A stretch of DNA of 59,465 bases, taken from the NCBI GenBank assembly GCA_014239155.1, contig JAAZZQ010000052.1, positions 1-59,465 of the forward strand. Reading direction: 5' to 3'. The translations under genes were made by a program, and so were the position numbers. Shown piece by piece: positions 16,342 through 25,548 of this stretch; positions within the stretch are counted from its first letter, which is position 1, and the number at the start of each line of letters is the position of its first letter. This stretch comes from Lachnospiraceae bacterium. GTDB taxonomy: Bacteria > Bacillota > Clostridia > Lachnospirales > Lachnospiraceae. Under the pieces are notes generated by a model. The model made no database searches and had not been told where the DNA came from. It saw nothing but the letters and a program-made list of their open reading frames with translations.

Positions 16342-16917
16342 ATGGAAAAACAGATAAATTGTACTTTGACAGATATTTGTATTGATTACTTAGTAAAAAA
16401 TAATTTTCAGCTTTCTATAGAGCCTAACAATGAGTGGTCTGAGTGGAATTGGCAAGCAGAGCGGGAGGACTTAATATTATATGCAACAGATCCCATTCGA
16501 TTGGTTGCATTATATATGATTCGGGACGACTGGGTATCCGATAGGGAAGTTGATAAGGACTACATTCCTGTGATAGCAGATGATGGAAATACATATCGAT
16601 ATGCAGTTTGTAAGTTGGTATAGTGGGGATATACCGTTTCACGGGTTGAGGATTCTGCTGATTTTGGAGTATATGAATGGCTGGCAGAAAAAGATGGAAA
16701 GACATATTCGGCGGAAGCCCCACTTGGATTGCTGGGATTTGTTACAATCATGCGAGCGTATGGAGAAGACTGGACTTGCAGCGATGTAGCAAAATCTTTT
16801 TCAATCAATCCGATACCAGGAAGGTTGGATGATATAGAATTAATATGGGGAAAAACGCTTGATTTGGATCAGATTGAGCAAGATGATGAATGCCGTCAGA
16901 GAGGGAAAAGGATATAG
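16342..16917 (+). pseudogene. Tandem-domain immunity-like gene interrupted by a TAG codon
   Basis: One frame runs from the ATG at 16342 (AAGAAGGG upstream) to TAG 16915-16917, broken by a TAG at 16621-16623. The text around that stop, CKLV*WGYTVS, aligns with NKLTDWGYSIS in the C-terminal domain of the next gene. Before the stop a domain copy reads EWSEWNWQAE...TDPIRLVALYMIRDDW; after it a second copy reads EWLAEKDGKTY...LGLLGFVTIMRAYGEDW. It was therefore a protein of about 190 residues with two copies of the same domain. The two fragments might still be made separately, but the second lacks a start and ribosome site of its own. Confidence 0.7.
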
Positions 16918-16919
16918 AG

Positions 16920-17609
16920 ATGAAAAAAGTAAAACAAAAGGAATATGATTTTAGAAATGATTTATATCTTTCCGTTTTTGTGGGAATTTGTGAGTCAAAA
17001 AACACGCTTGAGCGCTATTTGCAGCAGTATTTAACTTTATTAGAGATGGACTGTATTGGTTCTTCGTTTGGGATTGATTTTCATATCAATTATTATGATG
17101 ATGAATATTATACTGCGGTTGTAAATTCGCAGATGTCAAATGATATTGATGAGATTTTTGCGGATGCAGCAGTGTTTGATGTCAGTTTATTGAAAAAAGA
17201 TTACCCCAACTTATTTGATACACAATATAATGCAGTTATTATTATTGGCAGAATGAAATATGAGGGAGAAATTCAGGAAATACAAAACGATGAATTTGGA
17301 TATTTTAGATTTTTAGGAACATATCCAGAATTGTTTCCAAATCAGATAGAAGACCATCCTGAAATGTATCCATATGCAATGAATAAGTTGACTGATTGGG
17401 GATACAGTATTTCTCTAACGAGCAAAAATGGAAGTGATGGCAAGGATTATTTTCAATGGAATGCACAAAAAGAAGGAAAAACATTTACAGCGCTTGACCC
17501 TTTGCGCCTTTTGGCAATTGTGACCATTGTGCGGGAGTATGGGGAGGCGTGGGACCGCGCGAAAATACGAAGCGCACTTTCTGTAACACCTGCAAAGAAA
17601 GATCAGTAA
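16920..17609 (+). CDS. Imm22-like immunity protein with extra C-terminal domain
   Basis: 229 residues from the ATG at 16920, two bases after the preceding frame's stop, with AGGGAAAAGG upstream. Residues ~10-145 match Imm22: LYLSVFVGICESKNTLERYL, SSFGIDFHINYYDDEYYTAV, NAVIIIG and FRFLGTYPE. Imm22 proteins neutralise toxins of polymorphic or contact-dependent systems. Residues ~155-229 (LTDWGYSIS, WNAQKEGKTF, LDPLRLLAIVTIVREYGEAWD) are a second domain shared with the interrupted gene just upstream. No toxin gene is visible nearby. The family call is fairly strong; the toxin partner is unknown. Confidence 0.65.
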   Translation: MKKVKQKEYDFRNDLYLSVFVGICESKNTLERYLQQYLTLLEMDCIGSSFGIDFHINYYDDEYYTAVVNSQMSNDIDEIFADAAVFDVSLLKKDYPNLFDTQYNAVIIIGRMKYEGEIQEIQNDEFGYFRFLGTYPELFPNQIEDHPEMYPYAMNKLTDWGYSISLTSKNGSDGKDYFQWNAQKEGKTFTALDPLRLLAIVTIVREYGEAWDRAKIRSALSVTPAKKDQ

Positions 17610-17680
17610 AGTGATAGACTATTGTAATTATTTAGGTAGGTATTGGAATTGTTACACATAAGTTTATGGAATTGTAGAAA

Positions 17681-18871
17681 ATGGATATAAAAAAATTGAC
17701 ATTAAAAAATATATTGGGCAAAGACTGGACTTTTGAGCCGGATTTTTGCTATGCAGATGTTTCTGGCAATGCAGAGCTCTATAAAGAGGGTGACAGCTTA
17801 ATTCTTTTTAGAAAAGAAGGTGAGAAGGATGTCTGTGCAGTGAGGTTTCGCGCAATTTTAAATTATGACAAAAAACTATTTCATACTGCAAATAAATTAA
17901 TGGCGGATATAGGATTGGACTTTAAAATGGGAGACCGTCTTAATAAAATCATAAAAAAAATGGGCACACCAGATTTTATTTATTATTTAGAAGAGGACTA
18001 TGAGCGTTATTATTGGCGATATCCCCACAATTTTTATGACTATAATGATATATTTTATGTTGTGCATTATCATTACCTTGTTTCGCCAGACCTGCTTGTC
18101 TGTCTTGGCGTACCCAAAATTGATAATCGGTTAACGGATTTAGAAATAATAAACGACCCTAAAATGATTACAGATATCATGCAAACAAGAGAAAAAATAA
18201 AAGAGTATGAAAAGGAACTGTACCAGCCCAAAGAGTGCAAGCGATTTTTGAAACAAAGAATGGAAAATGGGGCAATTACAGAAATAAAGTCTCAAAATAT
18301 CCGTTTTATTAAGATGGAAATAGAAAATTATATTGTGGAAGGAATTGAGACAGCGGATCTGAGGATGCGCAGCTGTCTTTTTCGCAATGTAACCTTTGAA
18401 AATCATTTTGAGACAGGATTTGTTCAGATAGAGCAGTGCGTGTTTATCAATTGTATGTTTCATGATACATTCGGTGATAGTTTTGTGGAATTGACAGATA
18501 GTGTGTTTCAAAATTGTGTGTTTGAGAACATTGGCATGGAAAAAGGGATATTTAACGCAAACAGAAATAATTTTTTGGATTGTGTATTTCGCGGGATACA
18601 GTGGAATGGGGGCGGAGTCTTTTTTCGGTCAAAAATAAAGGGGGGCAAAATGCAACATATTTTTTATACGACCAATGATATTTCCAACAGTGATTTTTCA
18701 GATATACAGATAGAACATATGGAAGTGGAGATGGAAGACGAAGACAGCATTGGCTTTTTTGAGAATCAATTCAACACAGTAAGATTTTGTGATACGACAG
18801 TAAGAGCTCCCATAGAAGATACATATTTTGTGAATTGTGATACAAGTGGACTGAATTGCATGGTAGTATGA
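17681..18871 (+). CDS. Pentapeptide-repeat-like protein of unknown function
   Basis: 396 residues, no signal peptide. The first ~200 residues are a mixed domain rich in aromatics (YYLEEDYERYYWRYP) without a recognised family. Residues ~225-390 contain degenerate repeats such as CLFRNVTFEN, CVFINCMFHD, SVFQNCVFEN and NNFLDCVFRG, typical of a right-handed beta-helix of the pentapeptide type. It is placed downstream of the Imm22-like gene and may belong to the same accessory set. The ribosome site is weak. Function unknown. Confidence 0.55.
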   Translation: MDIKKLTLKNILGKDWTFEPDFCYADVSGNAELYKEGDSLILFRKEGEKDVCAVRFRAILNYDKKLFHTANKLMADIGLDFKMGDRLNKIIKKMGTPDFIYYLEEDYERYYWRYPHNFYDYNDIFYVVHYHYLVSPDLLVCLGVPKIDNRLTDLEIINDPKMITDIMQTREKIKEYEKELYQPKECKRFLKQRMENGAITEIKSQNIRFIKMEIENYIVEGIETADLRMRSCLFRNVTFENHFETGFVQIEQCVFINCMFHDTFGDSFVELTDSVFQNCVFENIGMEKGIFNANRNNFLDCVFRGIQWNGGGVFFRSKIKGGKMQHIFYTTNDISNSDFSDIQIEHMEVEMEDEDSIGFFENQFNTVRFCDTTVRAPIEDTYFVNCDTSGLNCMVV

Positions 18872-18883
18872 GGAGGAACTTTT

Positions 18884-19588
18884 ATGAGAAAAGGCTTAAA
18901 GTTTATCCTATTTGCGATATTGTTTCCTGCTTTAATTGTCTCTACTGCAATTTTAGCGTACTTGCAGTTTTTTGCATCTAATGACAGGAATCTTTCTGGT
19001 CAATGGATTGCGAAATTGGACATGAGCAATCAGGCGGCTGTCACAGCGCTTGACTGGCTACAGGAGATAGAAGCAGTCTCTGTCCCAATGCAGGATTTAC
19101 AGACCAATATGCAGGGGGTGGCGGTTGAGATGAATCTGACGCTGGAACAGACTGCACACTCCGAGGGGACTTTCCAGTGTTCTATATTGCCAGAAAGTTA
19201 TGACGCCTGTAGTCAAGCAGCCTATGAGGCATTTGCCACAGCTTTTCGGGAGTTGTTAACGCAGAGACTTCATATGGCAGGTTATACAGGCAGCACAGAC
19301 GAGGAAGCAGTTGAGGCACTTGTGACAGAATCCTTTGGAATGCCCACCGTTTCTTATTTGAAAATTTGTGCACCAGACTTGTTGCCTTCTTTGGAGGAAT
19401 TGCAGGCGCAATATAATGGCAGTGGGACTTATCAGACTGCAAACGGCATTTTAACAAGACAGTTTGATGACGAGACGAGTCGTGTACAAGAAGAAAGCTA
19501 TATTCGCAAAGATTCTACTTTAATTTTATCTGAGGATTTTTCAGACCATTCTTCTGTGATATACACATTACAACAAGGAAAAAATTAA
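18884..19588 (+). CDS. Secreted or membrane-anchored protein of unknown function
   Basis: 234 residues with GAGGAGG before the ATG. Residues 7-29 are an uncleaved-type hydrophobic segment after MRKGLK, with no lipobox Cys; the rest is acidic and extracytoplasmic. I do not recognise a domain. It is 34 bases upstream of the D,D-carboxypeptidase and very likely cotranscribed with it, suggesting a role at the cell wall. Confidence 0.6.
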   Translation: MRKGLKFILFAILFPALIVSTAILAYLQFFASNDRNLSGQWIAKLDMSNQAAVTALDWLQEIEAVSVPMQDLQTNMQGVAVEMNLTLEQTAHSEGTFQCSILPESYDACSQAAYEAFATAFRELLTQRLHMAGYTGSTDEEAVEALVTESFGMPTVSYLKICAPDLLPSLEELQAQYNGSGTYQTANGILTRQFDDETSRVQEESYIRKDSTLILSEDFSDHSSVIYTLQQGKN

Positions 19589-19622
19589 TTTTTTTGTAGT
19601 TCCTAATTAAGAAGGGAGTTTT

Positions 19623-21077
19623 ATGAAAGCAATCTTACAGAAAACAAATTCTTTCATTCTGTCTGTAATTTTGATATGTTTTATGTTGCCTTTTCCGGTT
19701 GATGCAGCATATCAAATACCAAGAACCTATCAGGTACAAACGGATATTGGCACGGCTGGCACAGTAAAAACACTCGATTACAGTTATGATTACAACACCT
19801 ACTTTTCTTTGCGGGATATTGCTATGGTGTTAAGAGATACGAGCAAGTCCTTTTCTTTGGAAATCACAAAAAATGCTGTCGCTTTAAATCTAGGAAATGC
19901 TTATATACCTGTAGGTGGAGAGAATATTCCTTGGGAAAATAGTGAGAATCCCAATGTTTCGCTGCGGCGAAATGAGTTTCAGGTAAATGGGCAAAAGGTA
20001 TCTTACTATACAATGATAGTGGCATTTCCTTCTGGCGCCTACGATTGTTTTATGATGGCAGTAGATTTGGCGATGATTTTGGATATGGATATCACGGTTC
20101 CTAATGTTGGTGTTTTGCAGATGAATACACAAGTTCCATTTAGCATGTCCCCTGTAACTTTGGAGCAGACAGGTTATTTTTATGGAGTGAATGGCGTCTT
20201 TGTAGGAAATGCTACTACGGGAGAACTTTACTATCAATATCAGTCAGATATGTCCTATCCTATTGCAAGTACGTCTAAGTTAATGACATGTCTGTTGACA
20301 ATGGAAGCTATTGCGGCTGGGCAGCTTTCCTTAGAACAGACGGTTACGGTCTCCGAGGCAGCACATGCATTGTCTATCTCTGGTGATGGGGTGATTCCTT
20401 TAGAAGTTGGACAACAGATTACAGTGCAGGAACTTTTAATAGGTGCCCTTCTGCCTTCTAGCAATGAATGCGCACTGTGTCTGGCTGAAGCAATTGCTGG
20501 TTCCGAGGGGGCTTTTGTTTCAGCCATGAATCAGAAAGCGTTGGATTTAGGATTATCGCAGGCAGTTTTTTTTAACAGTCATGGTTTGCCCTTTTATACA
20601 CAAACTCCTGTTCCTGCAAAGTGCCAAAACCGCATGAGTGCAAAGGATATGTTTCGGATGTGCTCTTATCTTTTGAAGGTTTATCCGCAGATAAAAGATA
20701 TTACTTCTATGGAAAAGGCAACATTACAATCACTCAATCTTGAGGTGCACAATTTGAATCCACTGTTGCGCAATATACCTCAAGTTACAGGTTTAAAGAC
20801 CGGGACAACAAACAAATCGGGAGCTTGTCTTGTTACATCGTTAACTGTGGACAATGGAACAATGAAAAATGACTTGGTGGTTGTGGTGTTGGGAACAGAA
20901 GATTCCATAGAAAGAGGGCGTGTGTCAACCCTGCTGGCAAAGTATGCCTTGCAGGCATTTTATACAGGAATAGAAGAACCAGAAGTTGATTCTATTTCTG
21001 GAAATCTACCCACACATGCTGAGGCAGCAGTGGACTGGATTTTGCAGACAGCAAAAAGTACAGTCAGCCCTTTTTGA
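19623..21077 (+). CDS. D-alanyl-D-alanine carboxypeptidase, peptidase S11, with an N-terminal stalk domain
   Basis: 484 residues with a signal peptide (residues 1-29, ending PVDAAYQ). Residues ~40-115 resemble a copper-amine-oxidase-N-like domain (YFSLRDIAMVLRDTSKSFSLE). The penicillin-binding catalytic motifs are all present: S216-T-S-K219, S279-S-N281 and K392-T-G394. The enzyme trims the terminal D-Ala of peptidoglycan stems. There is no obvious C-terminal membrane anchor. It ends 14 bases inside the convergent araC-type gene; no terminator is seen between them. Confidence 0.88.
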   Translation: MKAILQKTNSFILSVILICFMLPFPVDAAYQIPRTYQVQTDIGTAGTVKTLDYSYDYNTYFSLRDIAMVLRDTSKSFSLEITKNAVALNLGNAYIPVGGENIPWENSENPNVSLRRNEFQVNGQKVSYYTMIVAFPSGAYDCFMMAVDLAMILDMDITVPNVGVLQMNTQVPFSMSPVTLEQTGYFYGVNGVFVGNATTGELYYQYQSDMSYPIASTSKLMTCLLTMEAIAAGQLSLEQTVTVSEAAHALSISGDGVIPLEVGQQITVQELLIGALLPSSNECALCLAEAIAGSEGAFVSAMNQKALDLGLSQAVFFNSHGLPFYTQTPVPAKCQNRMSAKDMFRMCSYLLKVYPQIKDITSMEKATLQSLNLEVHNLNPLLRNIPQVTGLKTGTTNKSGACLVTSLTVDNGTMKNDLVVVVLGTEDSIERGRVSTLLAKYALQAFYTGIEEPEVDSISGNLPTHAEAAVDWILQTAKSTVSPF

Positions 21078-22131
21078 ATGTATGAACGGAAAGTTTACTG
21101 CGGTATTCACTTGGAGAACACTTCTTGTATACTCGAAACAGACGGTTAAAAGTAGAAATACTGGAAAATCCCACTTGCATTGCAATTTCTGTGATTGGAA
21201 GTTCCACGTGCGGCAGTAGTTCCTCTGTCGCTTTGATACGCCTGTAATTAAGGTAGTCGCAGAATGTGTATCCAGTGTAATTCTTAAATAGTCTGGAGAA
21301 ATGAAATTTGGTGAATCCCATCAGCGAAGCCATGCTCTCGAGTGTAAGCGCATCCATGTAGTGATCGTCGATATACGCCAGCAGGTCGTTGAACTGCTTG
21401 AGATACTTCCGCTGCTTTCCAGCCCGGATATCAGCGGTGCCAAGCTTATTCGAGTAGTCGGTGCCAAGCTTTACGAACATAGTCATCAACAGCGAGTATA
21501 CGGTGAGTTCACTATATAAATTTTTACGAAAATACTCAACCTGCATCTGCATCAGCAGATCAAAAATATCCTTATAAATATCAGGCGAATTCTCTTTAGT
21601 CAGCAGAAATGGGGTCGAGAGCAGCGGTTGGATACCTGCATAGGCTTTTAAATGGGTCATAACGCTCAGATCGAGCAGATAGACAAAACGCACGCCATTA
21701 GAACCCGGGGGGGGGTATACGGAATGCAGAGTCCCTGGGGGTATAAAAAAGATTTCTCCCTCCTGAATGCGGTTTGTGGTTTCGCCAGTGAGGGCATAAT
21801 AACAGTCGCTGATCGGCAATACGATCTCAAGCGAATTGTGCCAGTGGAGTGGGAAGGTTTCCAGTTGTTCATTGTACCAGATGCGGACTGTGGAGCTGTT
21901 GCGGTAATTGACGATTTCATGATTTTTATTGACCATTGTGAAGCCGATATAATCGCTGTTTGCGCTGTAGAAATCAAAGCCACTGCCATTAATCTGTTCC
22001 AAATCAATGGATTTAGCGTGCCCCGCTGAAACCAAGTTTGTCTGATGCTTCTTTGTTTGCTTTTCATTTGGCTCTTCATTTGTCATATATTTCTCAGTCC
22101 TTTGCGAATACGAATCAATTATGTTTATCAA
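21064..22131 (-). CDS. AraC-family regulator with cupin sensor domain
   Basis: 355 residues. Residues ~80-180 form the cupin sensor (LPLHWHNSLEIVLPI equivalent, EGEIFFIPPGTLHSVYPPPG). The last ~100 residues are two helix-turn-helix motifs (LESMASLMGFTKFHFSRLFKNYTG and ITEIAMQVGFSSISTFNRLFRVYKKCSPSEYR). It is divergent from the double-transporter operon, whose promoter carries 21-bp direct repeats, so it is the natural candidate activator. A promoter on the minus strand (TTTACA-17-TAGAAT) lies just upstream. Its coding sequence holds a run of nine C/G bases (21707-21715), encoding the PPP of YPPPGS. Confidence 0.9.
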   Translation of the reverse strand: MINIIDSYSQRTEKYMTNEEPNEKQTKKHQTNLVSAGHAKSIDLEQINGSGFDFYSANSDYIGFTMVNKNHEIVNYRNSSTVRIWYNEQLETFPLHWHNSLEIVLPISDCYYALTGETTNRIQEGEIFFIPPGTLHSVYPPPGSNGVRFVYLLDLSVMTHLKAYAGIQPLLSTPFLLTKENSPDIYKDIFDLLMQMQVEYFRKNLYSELTVYSLLMTMFVKLGTDYSNKLGTADIRAGKQRKYLKQFNDLLAYIDDHYMDALTLESMASLMGFTKFHFSRLFKNYTGYTFCDYLNYRRIKATEELLPHVELPITEIAMQVGFSSISTFNRLFRVYKKCSPSEYRSKLSVHTFKKG

Positions 22132-22252
22132 TCGTTCGTAGCATTTATGATATTATTCTAGCATTGAAACAAACAAATGTAAATGGGTATTATTCACAGT
22201 TTGTACAACAGAACAAGAAAAATTAAAATATTATAAATTATTAGTGAAACAC

Positions 22253-22296
22253 AAAAAGACATGAGATGCAGGAATACCTGTCAGGTGTCTTTTTTA
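22253..22296 (+). terminator. Rho-independent terminator-like hairpin between divergent genes
   Basis: AAAAAGACA (22253-22261) pairs with TGTCTTTTT (22286-22294), enclosing CAGG-aata-CCTG, followed by more T. The orientation is rightward. No gene ends just before it on the plus strand. The nearest rightward transcript is the carboxypeptidase operon, which would have to run antisense through the araC-type gene to reach it. It can also insulate the downstream promoter. Confidence 0.55.
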
Positions 22297-22448
22297 TATT
22301 TATTATGATAACTACTCAGTAATCTACTCTCAAGCACTCTTGCATTATCAATTTGCAATATCTATACAAATTATACAAAGATTCGCGCAAAAATGCTTAA
22401 TAAAAGTATAAATACCCAAAGCTTTTTAAACTAGGAAAATCAAATATA

Positions 22449-22511
22449 AGCAAAATATGAAAAGTGTAGAGCAAAATATGGGAAGTGACGGGTAATCTTA
22501 TACAGTATAAT
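22449..22511 (+). promoter_or_regulatory. Promoter of the double-transporter operon with two 21-bp direct repeats
   Basis: AGCAAAATATG-aa-AAGTG at 22449-22469 is followed directly by AGCAAAATATG-gg-AAGTG at 22470-22490, an exact 21-base period (two helical turns). The second copy covers a poor -35 (AAGTGA, 22483-22488), which stands 17 bases before TATAAT (22506-22511). This is the classical layout for activation by an AraC-family protein. The divergent regulator at 21064-22131 is the likely binder. Confidence 0.6.
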
Positions 22512-22572
22512 GAAGTATAGAAAAAAGGGTTACGGTTCATGAAACGGAACTGTAAAAAGGGAGGTTGTGGGT

Positions 22573-25530
22573 ATGAAAGATTCTTTGAAAAAAGGTATTT
22601 TTCTAGGCGGACTGGTGGTTGTGCTTGCAGTGGTTCTAATTATCAAAAGTATGTTCCGTGAGGATGATTTTCATGAGAAGTATGCTGGCTATGATCTGGA
22701 TGTGGATGTAGATGGTACTGGAAGAGAGGGTACTTATACAATTTATCTAAGTGAGCATCAGGACGCGGTGTGCCCGGTACAGGATGTGGATATTCCGGTG
22801 ACAGAATATGTGTCGGGGATAGATGCTGAAGTTTACGCTGACTATGAGGGTGAACAGAATGTGCTGTACACTGGGGTGGATTCTGAGGTGAGTTGGGAAT
22901 TTGAAATTCCGGAAACTGGATTCTACAATATTTATATGGAATACATGGCTGTGGAGTCCAGAGGTGTTGCAGCGGAGCGCGCAGTGCGCATCAATGGCGA
23001 ACTTCCGTTTTCGGATGCGGCGAATATCATGTTCACGCGCATCTGGAAAAATGACGGTGAGCCACGGGTGGACAATCAAGGTAACCAGATCCGCGCGACA
23101 CAGATTGAGGAGTTTGCATGGCAGGGGGCGTACTGCCGGGATGATATGGGTTATATTACTGAGCCATATCGCTTTTATTTCGAGAAAGGGAAAAACACAT
23201 TGACACTCGAAGCAGTCAATGAGCCGCTCGTGCTCAAATCCCTCTCTGTGCGCGGGCTGGAGCAGGGCAGGAGTTATCAGAATTACGTGCAGGAGAATGC
23301 GGGAAAAGGTGCCTCTGGAGAGGGATTATCATATGTGCAGAAGATACAGGGTGAGGACTCAACGATCCGCTCGGAATCTTCGCTGTATGCCAAGTATGAC
23401 CGCTCTTCTCCCACAACACAGCCTTACAGCGTGACTAACACGTTGCTAAATTATGTTGGAGGCGATGCGTGGCGTTCCTCTGGACAGTGGATCGAATGGG
23501 ATTTCGAGGTGCCGGAAGATGGCTATTACAATATCACTGTAAAGGGCAGACAGAACTACGCGCGGGGAAGTGTATCCAGCAGATGTCTTTACATAGACGG
23601 TGCGGTTCCGTTTGATGAGGTGAAGGAAATATCCTTTGAGTATTCAAATGACTGGAAATTGATGACACTTGCTGATGAGTCCAAAACACCATATGATTTT
23701 TATCTCACGGCAGGAAAACATACGATTCGTCTTGAAGCAACACTTGGCGGTATGGGAAGCATACTCGAAGCGTTGGAGGATTCAACCTACAGATTAAACC
23801 AGATTTATAGGAGGCTTTTGATCTACACAGGACCAAATCCCGACAAGTACAGGGACTATAATATTGACAAGGTTTATCCTGAGATTGTGGAGGCGATGTC
23901 GCTGGAGTCAAAGCGGCTCTACAAGGTTGTGGATGACATGGTTCTTTATACTGGGCAGAAGGCGGATAAGATTGCCACAGCGCAGACGCTGGCACAACAA
24001 TTAGAGCGGTTTGTGGACAGACCAGAGAAGATCACGCTGGAATTTAGCCCAACTTTCAAGGACAATATTACCGCGCTTGGTACTGCGATTCTCAATATGA
24101 GCGAGACGAAGCTCGATATCGATTATTTAGTGGTCACAGGCAAGAATGCAACCCCTGAGAAGGATGTGGCAAACGGTTTTGACAAGGTAGTGCATGAGCT
24201 TCGTTCCTTCGCCGCTTCATTCTATGTTGATTATGACGCAGTCGGTGATGTGTACGACAAGAACAGCGATGATGTTGTGAGTGTGTGGGTGCTGACGGGG
24301 CGTGATCAAGGTACAATTCTCAAGAGTATGGTGGATGACACGTTCACACCAGATACGGGGGTTAAGGTCAATGTCGAGATCGTTGCGCCAGACGCACTTT
24401 TAAGTGCAGTTGTGGCAGGGCGCGGACCGAATGTCGTGCTCTCTGTAGGTGCAGACCAACCAGTCAACTACGCACTTAGAAACGCGTCGGAGGACTTGAC
24501 ACAGTTTGAGGATTTTGATGAGGTGATCAAATCTTATACGGAGAGTTCTTATGAGCAGTATCGTCTGGGTGACAAAATATATGGTATTCCTGAGACACAA
24601 ACTTTCAATGTGATGTTCTACAGGACAGATATTCTGAATGAACTTGGACTTGAGATACCACAGACTTGGCAGGAATTGATCGAGATGCTTCCAACGATAC
24701 AGGGAAACAATATGTCCATTGGTATTCCATCAGCGGCAGGCAGTAGCAGCAACACGACAGCGAGTACGTCGGTAGCGTCGAATATGCCCGATCTGAGTAT
24801 GTATTTCAGCATGTTGTTCCAGAATGGCGGTGACCTGTATGATGGCGAGGGTATGCAGACGACAGTCGACGAGGAGGCAGGTGTCGTGGCGATTGAAGAC
24901 TATACGGAGTACTTTACAGATTACGGCATACCGGTATTTTTCGACTTTGTGAGTCGGTTCCGTTCGGGGGAGATGCCGATTGGCATTGCGGCGTACAGTG
25001 TGTACAACACGCTAATGGTATCAGCGCCTGAGATCCGCGGCTTGTGGGATTTTACACTTATACCAGGAACAGAGGTGGTAGGTGCAGACAAAAAGACACA
25101 CATTGACCGCTCGGATTTTATCACCGGAAATGCGACAATGATGGTGCGAACGGAGGATGAGGCACTTCGTAATGCCTCATGGGAATTTATGAAATGGTGG
25201 GCGCAGGTGGACACACAGGTGCGTTTCGGACGGGAGATGGAGGCGCTGCTCGGATCCTCAGCGCGGTACGCAACGGCGAATTTTGACGCATTTAGCCAGC
25301 TTGCGTGGAATGCAGATGACATCGAGGTGCTTTCACAGCAGTGGTTGCAGACAACGGGAATCCGAGAAGTACCGGGCGGATATTATACAGGGCGCCATAT
25401 CACAAACGCCATTAGAAAGATTGTAAATGACAAGGAGGATCCACGTGAAACAATACTGGATTACAGTATTACGATCGACGAGGAGATTACTAAAAAACGC
25501 AATGAGTTTGGTCTTCCTGTCAAAAAATAA
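22573..25530 (+). CDS. Large membrane-anchored sugar-binding protein with two CBM-like domains
   Basis: 985 residues from the ATG at 22573, 9 bases after GGGAGG. Residues ~8-28 are a membrane anchor rather than a lipobox. Two related jelly-roll modules follow: ~95-225 (FEIPETGFYNIYMEYMA) and ~295-395 (FEVPEDGYYNITVKGRQ). A helical linker follows. Residues ~570-985 form a family-1 extracellular solute-binding domain (SMVDDTFTPDTGVKVNVEIV, YGIPETQTFNVMFYRTDILNELG, FMKWWAQVDTQVRFGREME). At twice the usual length, it may grip polysaccharide while delivering oligomers to the two permeases that follow. Confidence 0.85.
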   Translation: MKDSLKKGIFLGGLVVVLAVVLIIKSMFREDDFHEKYAGYDLDVDVDGTGREGTYTIYLSEHQDAVCPVQDVDIPVTEYVSGIDAEVYADYEGEQNVLYTGVDSEVSWEFEIPETGFYNIYMEYMAVESRGVAAERAVRINGELPFSDAANIMFTRIWKNDGEPRVDNQGNQIRATQIEEFAWQGAYCRDDMGYITEPYRFYFEKGKNTLTLEAVNEPLVLKSLSVRGLEQGRSYQNYVQENAGKGASGEGLSYVQKIQGEDSTIRSESSLYAKYDRSSPTTQPYSVTNTLLNYVGGDAWRSSGQWIEWDFEVPEDGYYNITVKGRQNYARGSVSSRCLYIDGAVPFDEVKEISFEYSNDWKLMTLADESKTPYDFYLTAGKHTIRLEATLGGMGSILEALEDSTYRLNQIYRRLLIYTGPNPDKYRDYNIDKVYPEIVEAMSLESKRLYKVVDDMVLYTGQKADKIATAQTLAQQLERFVDRPEKITLEFSPTFKDNITALGTAILNMSETKLDIDYLVVTGKNATPEKDVANGFDKVVHELRSFAASFYVDYDAVGDVYDKNSDDVVSVWVLTGRDQGTILKSMVDDTFTPDTGVKVNVEIVAPDALLSAVVAGRGPNVVLSVGADQPVNYALRNASEDLTQFEDFDEVIKSYTESSYEQYRLGDKIYGIPETQTFNVMFYRTDILNELGLEIPQTWQELIEMLPTIQGNNMSIGIPSAAGSSSNTTASTSVASNMPDLSMYFSMLFQNGGDLYDGEGMQTTVDEEAGVVAIEDYTEYFTDYGIPVFFDFVSRFRSGEMPIGIAAYSVYNTLMVSAPEIRGLWDFTLIPGTEVVGADKKTHIDRSDFITGNATMMVRTEDEALRNASWEFMKWWAQVDTQVRFGREMEALLGSSARYATANFDAFSQLAWNADDIEVLSQQWLQTTGIREVPGGYYTGRHITNAIRKIVNDKEDPRETILDYSITIDEEITKKRNEFGLPVKK

Positions 25531-25548
25531 CCAGCTTGGAGGATTTAT

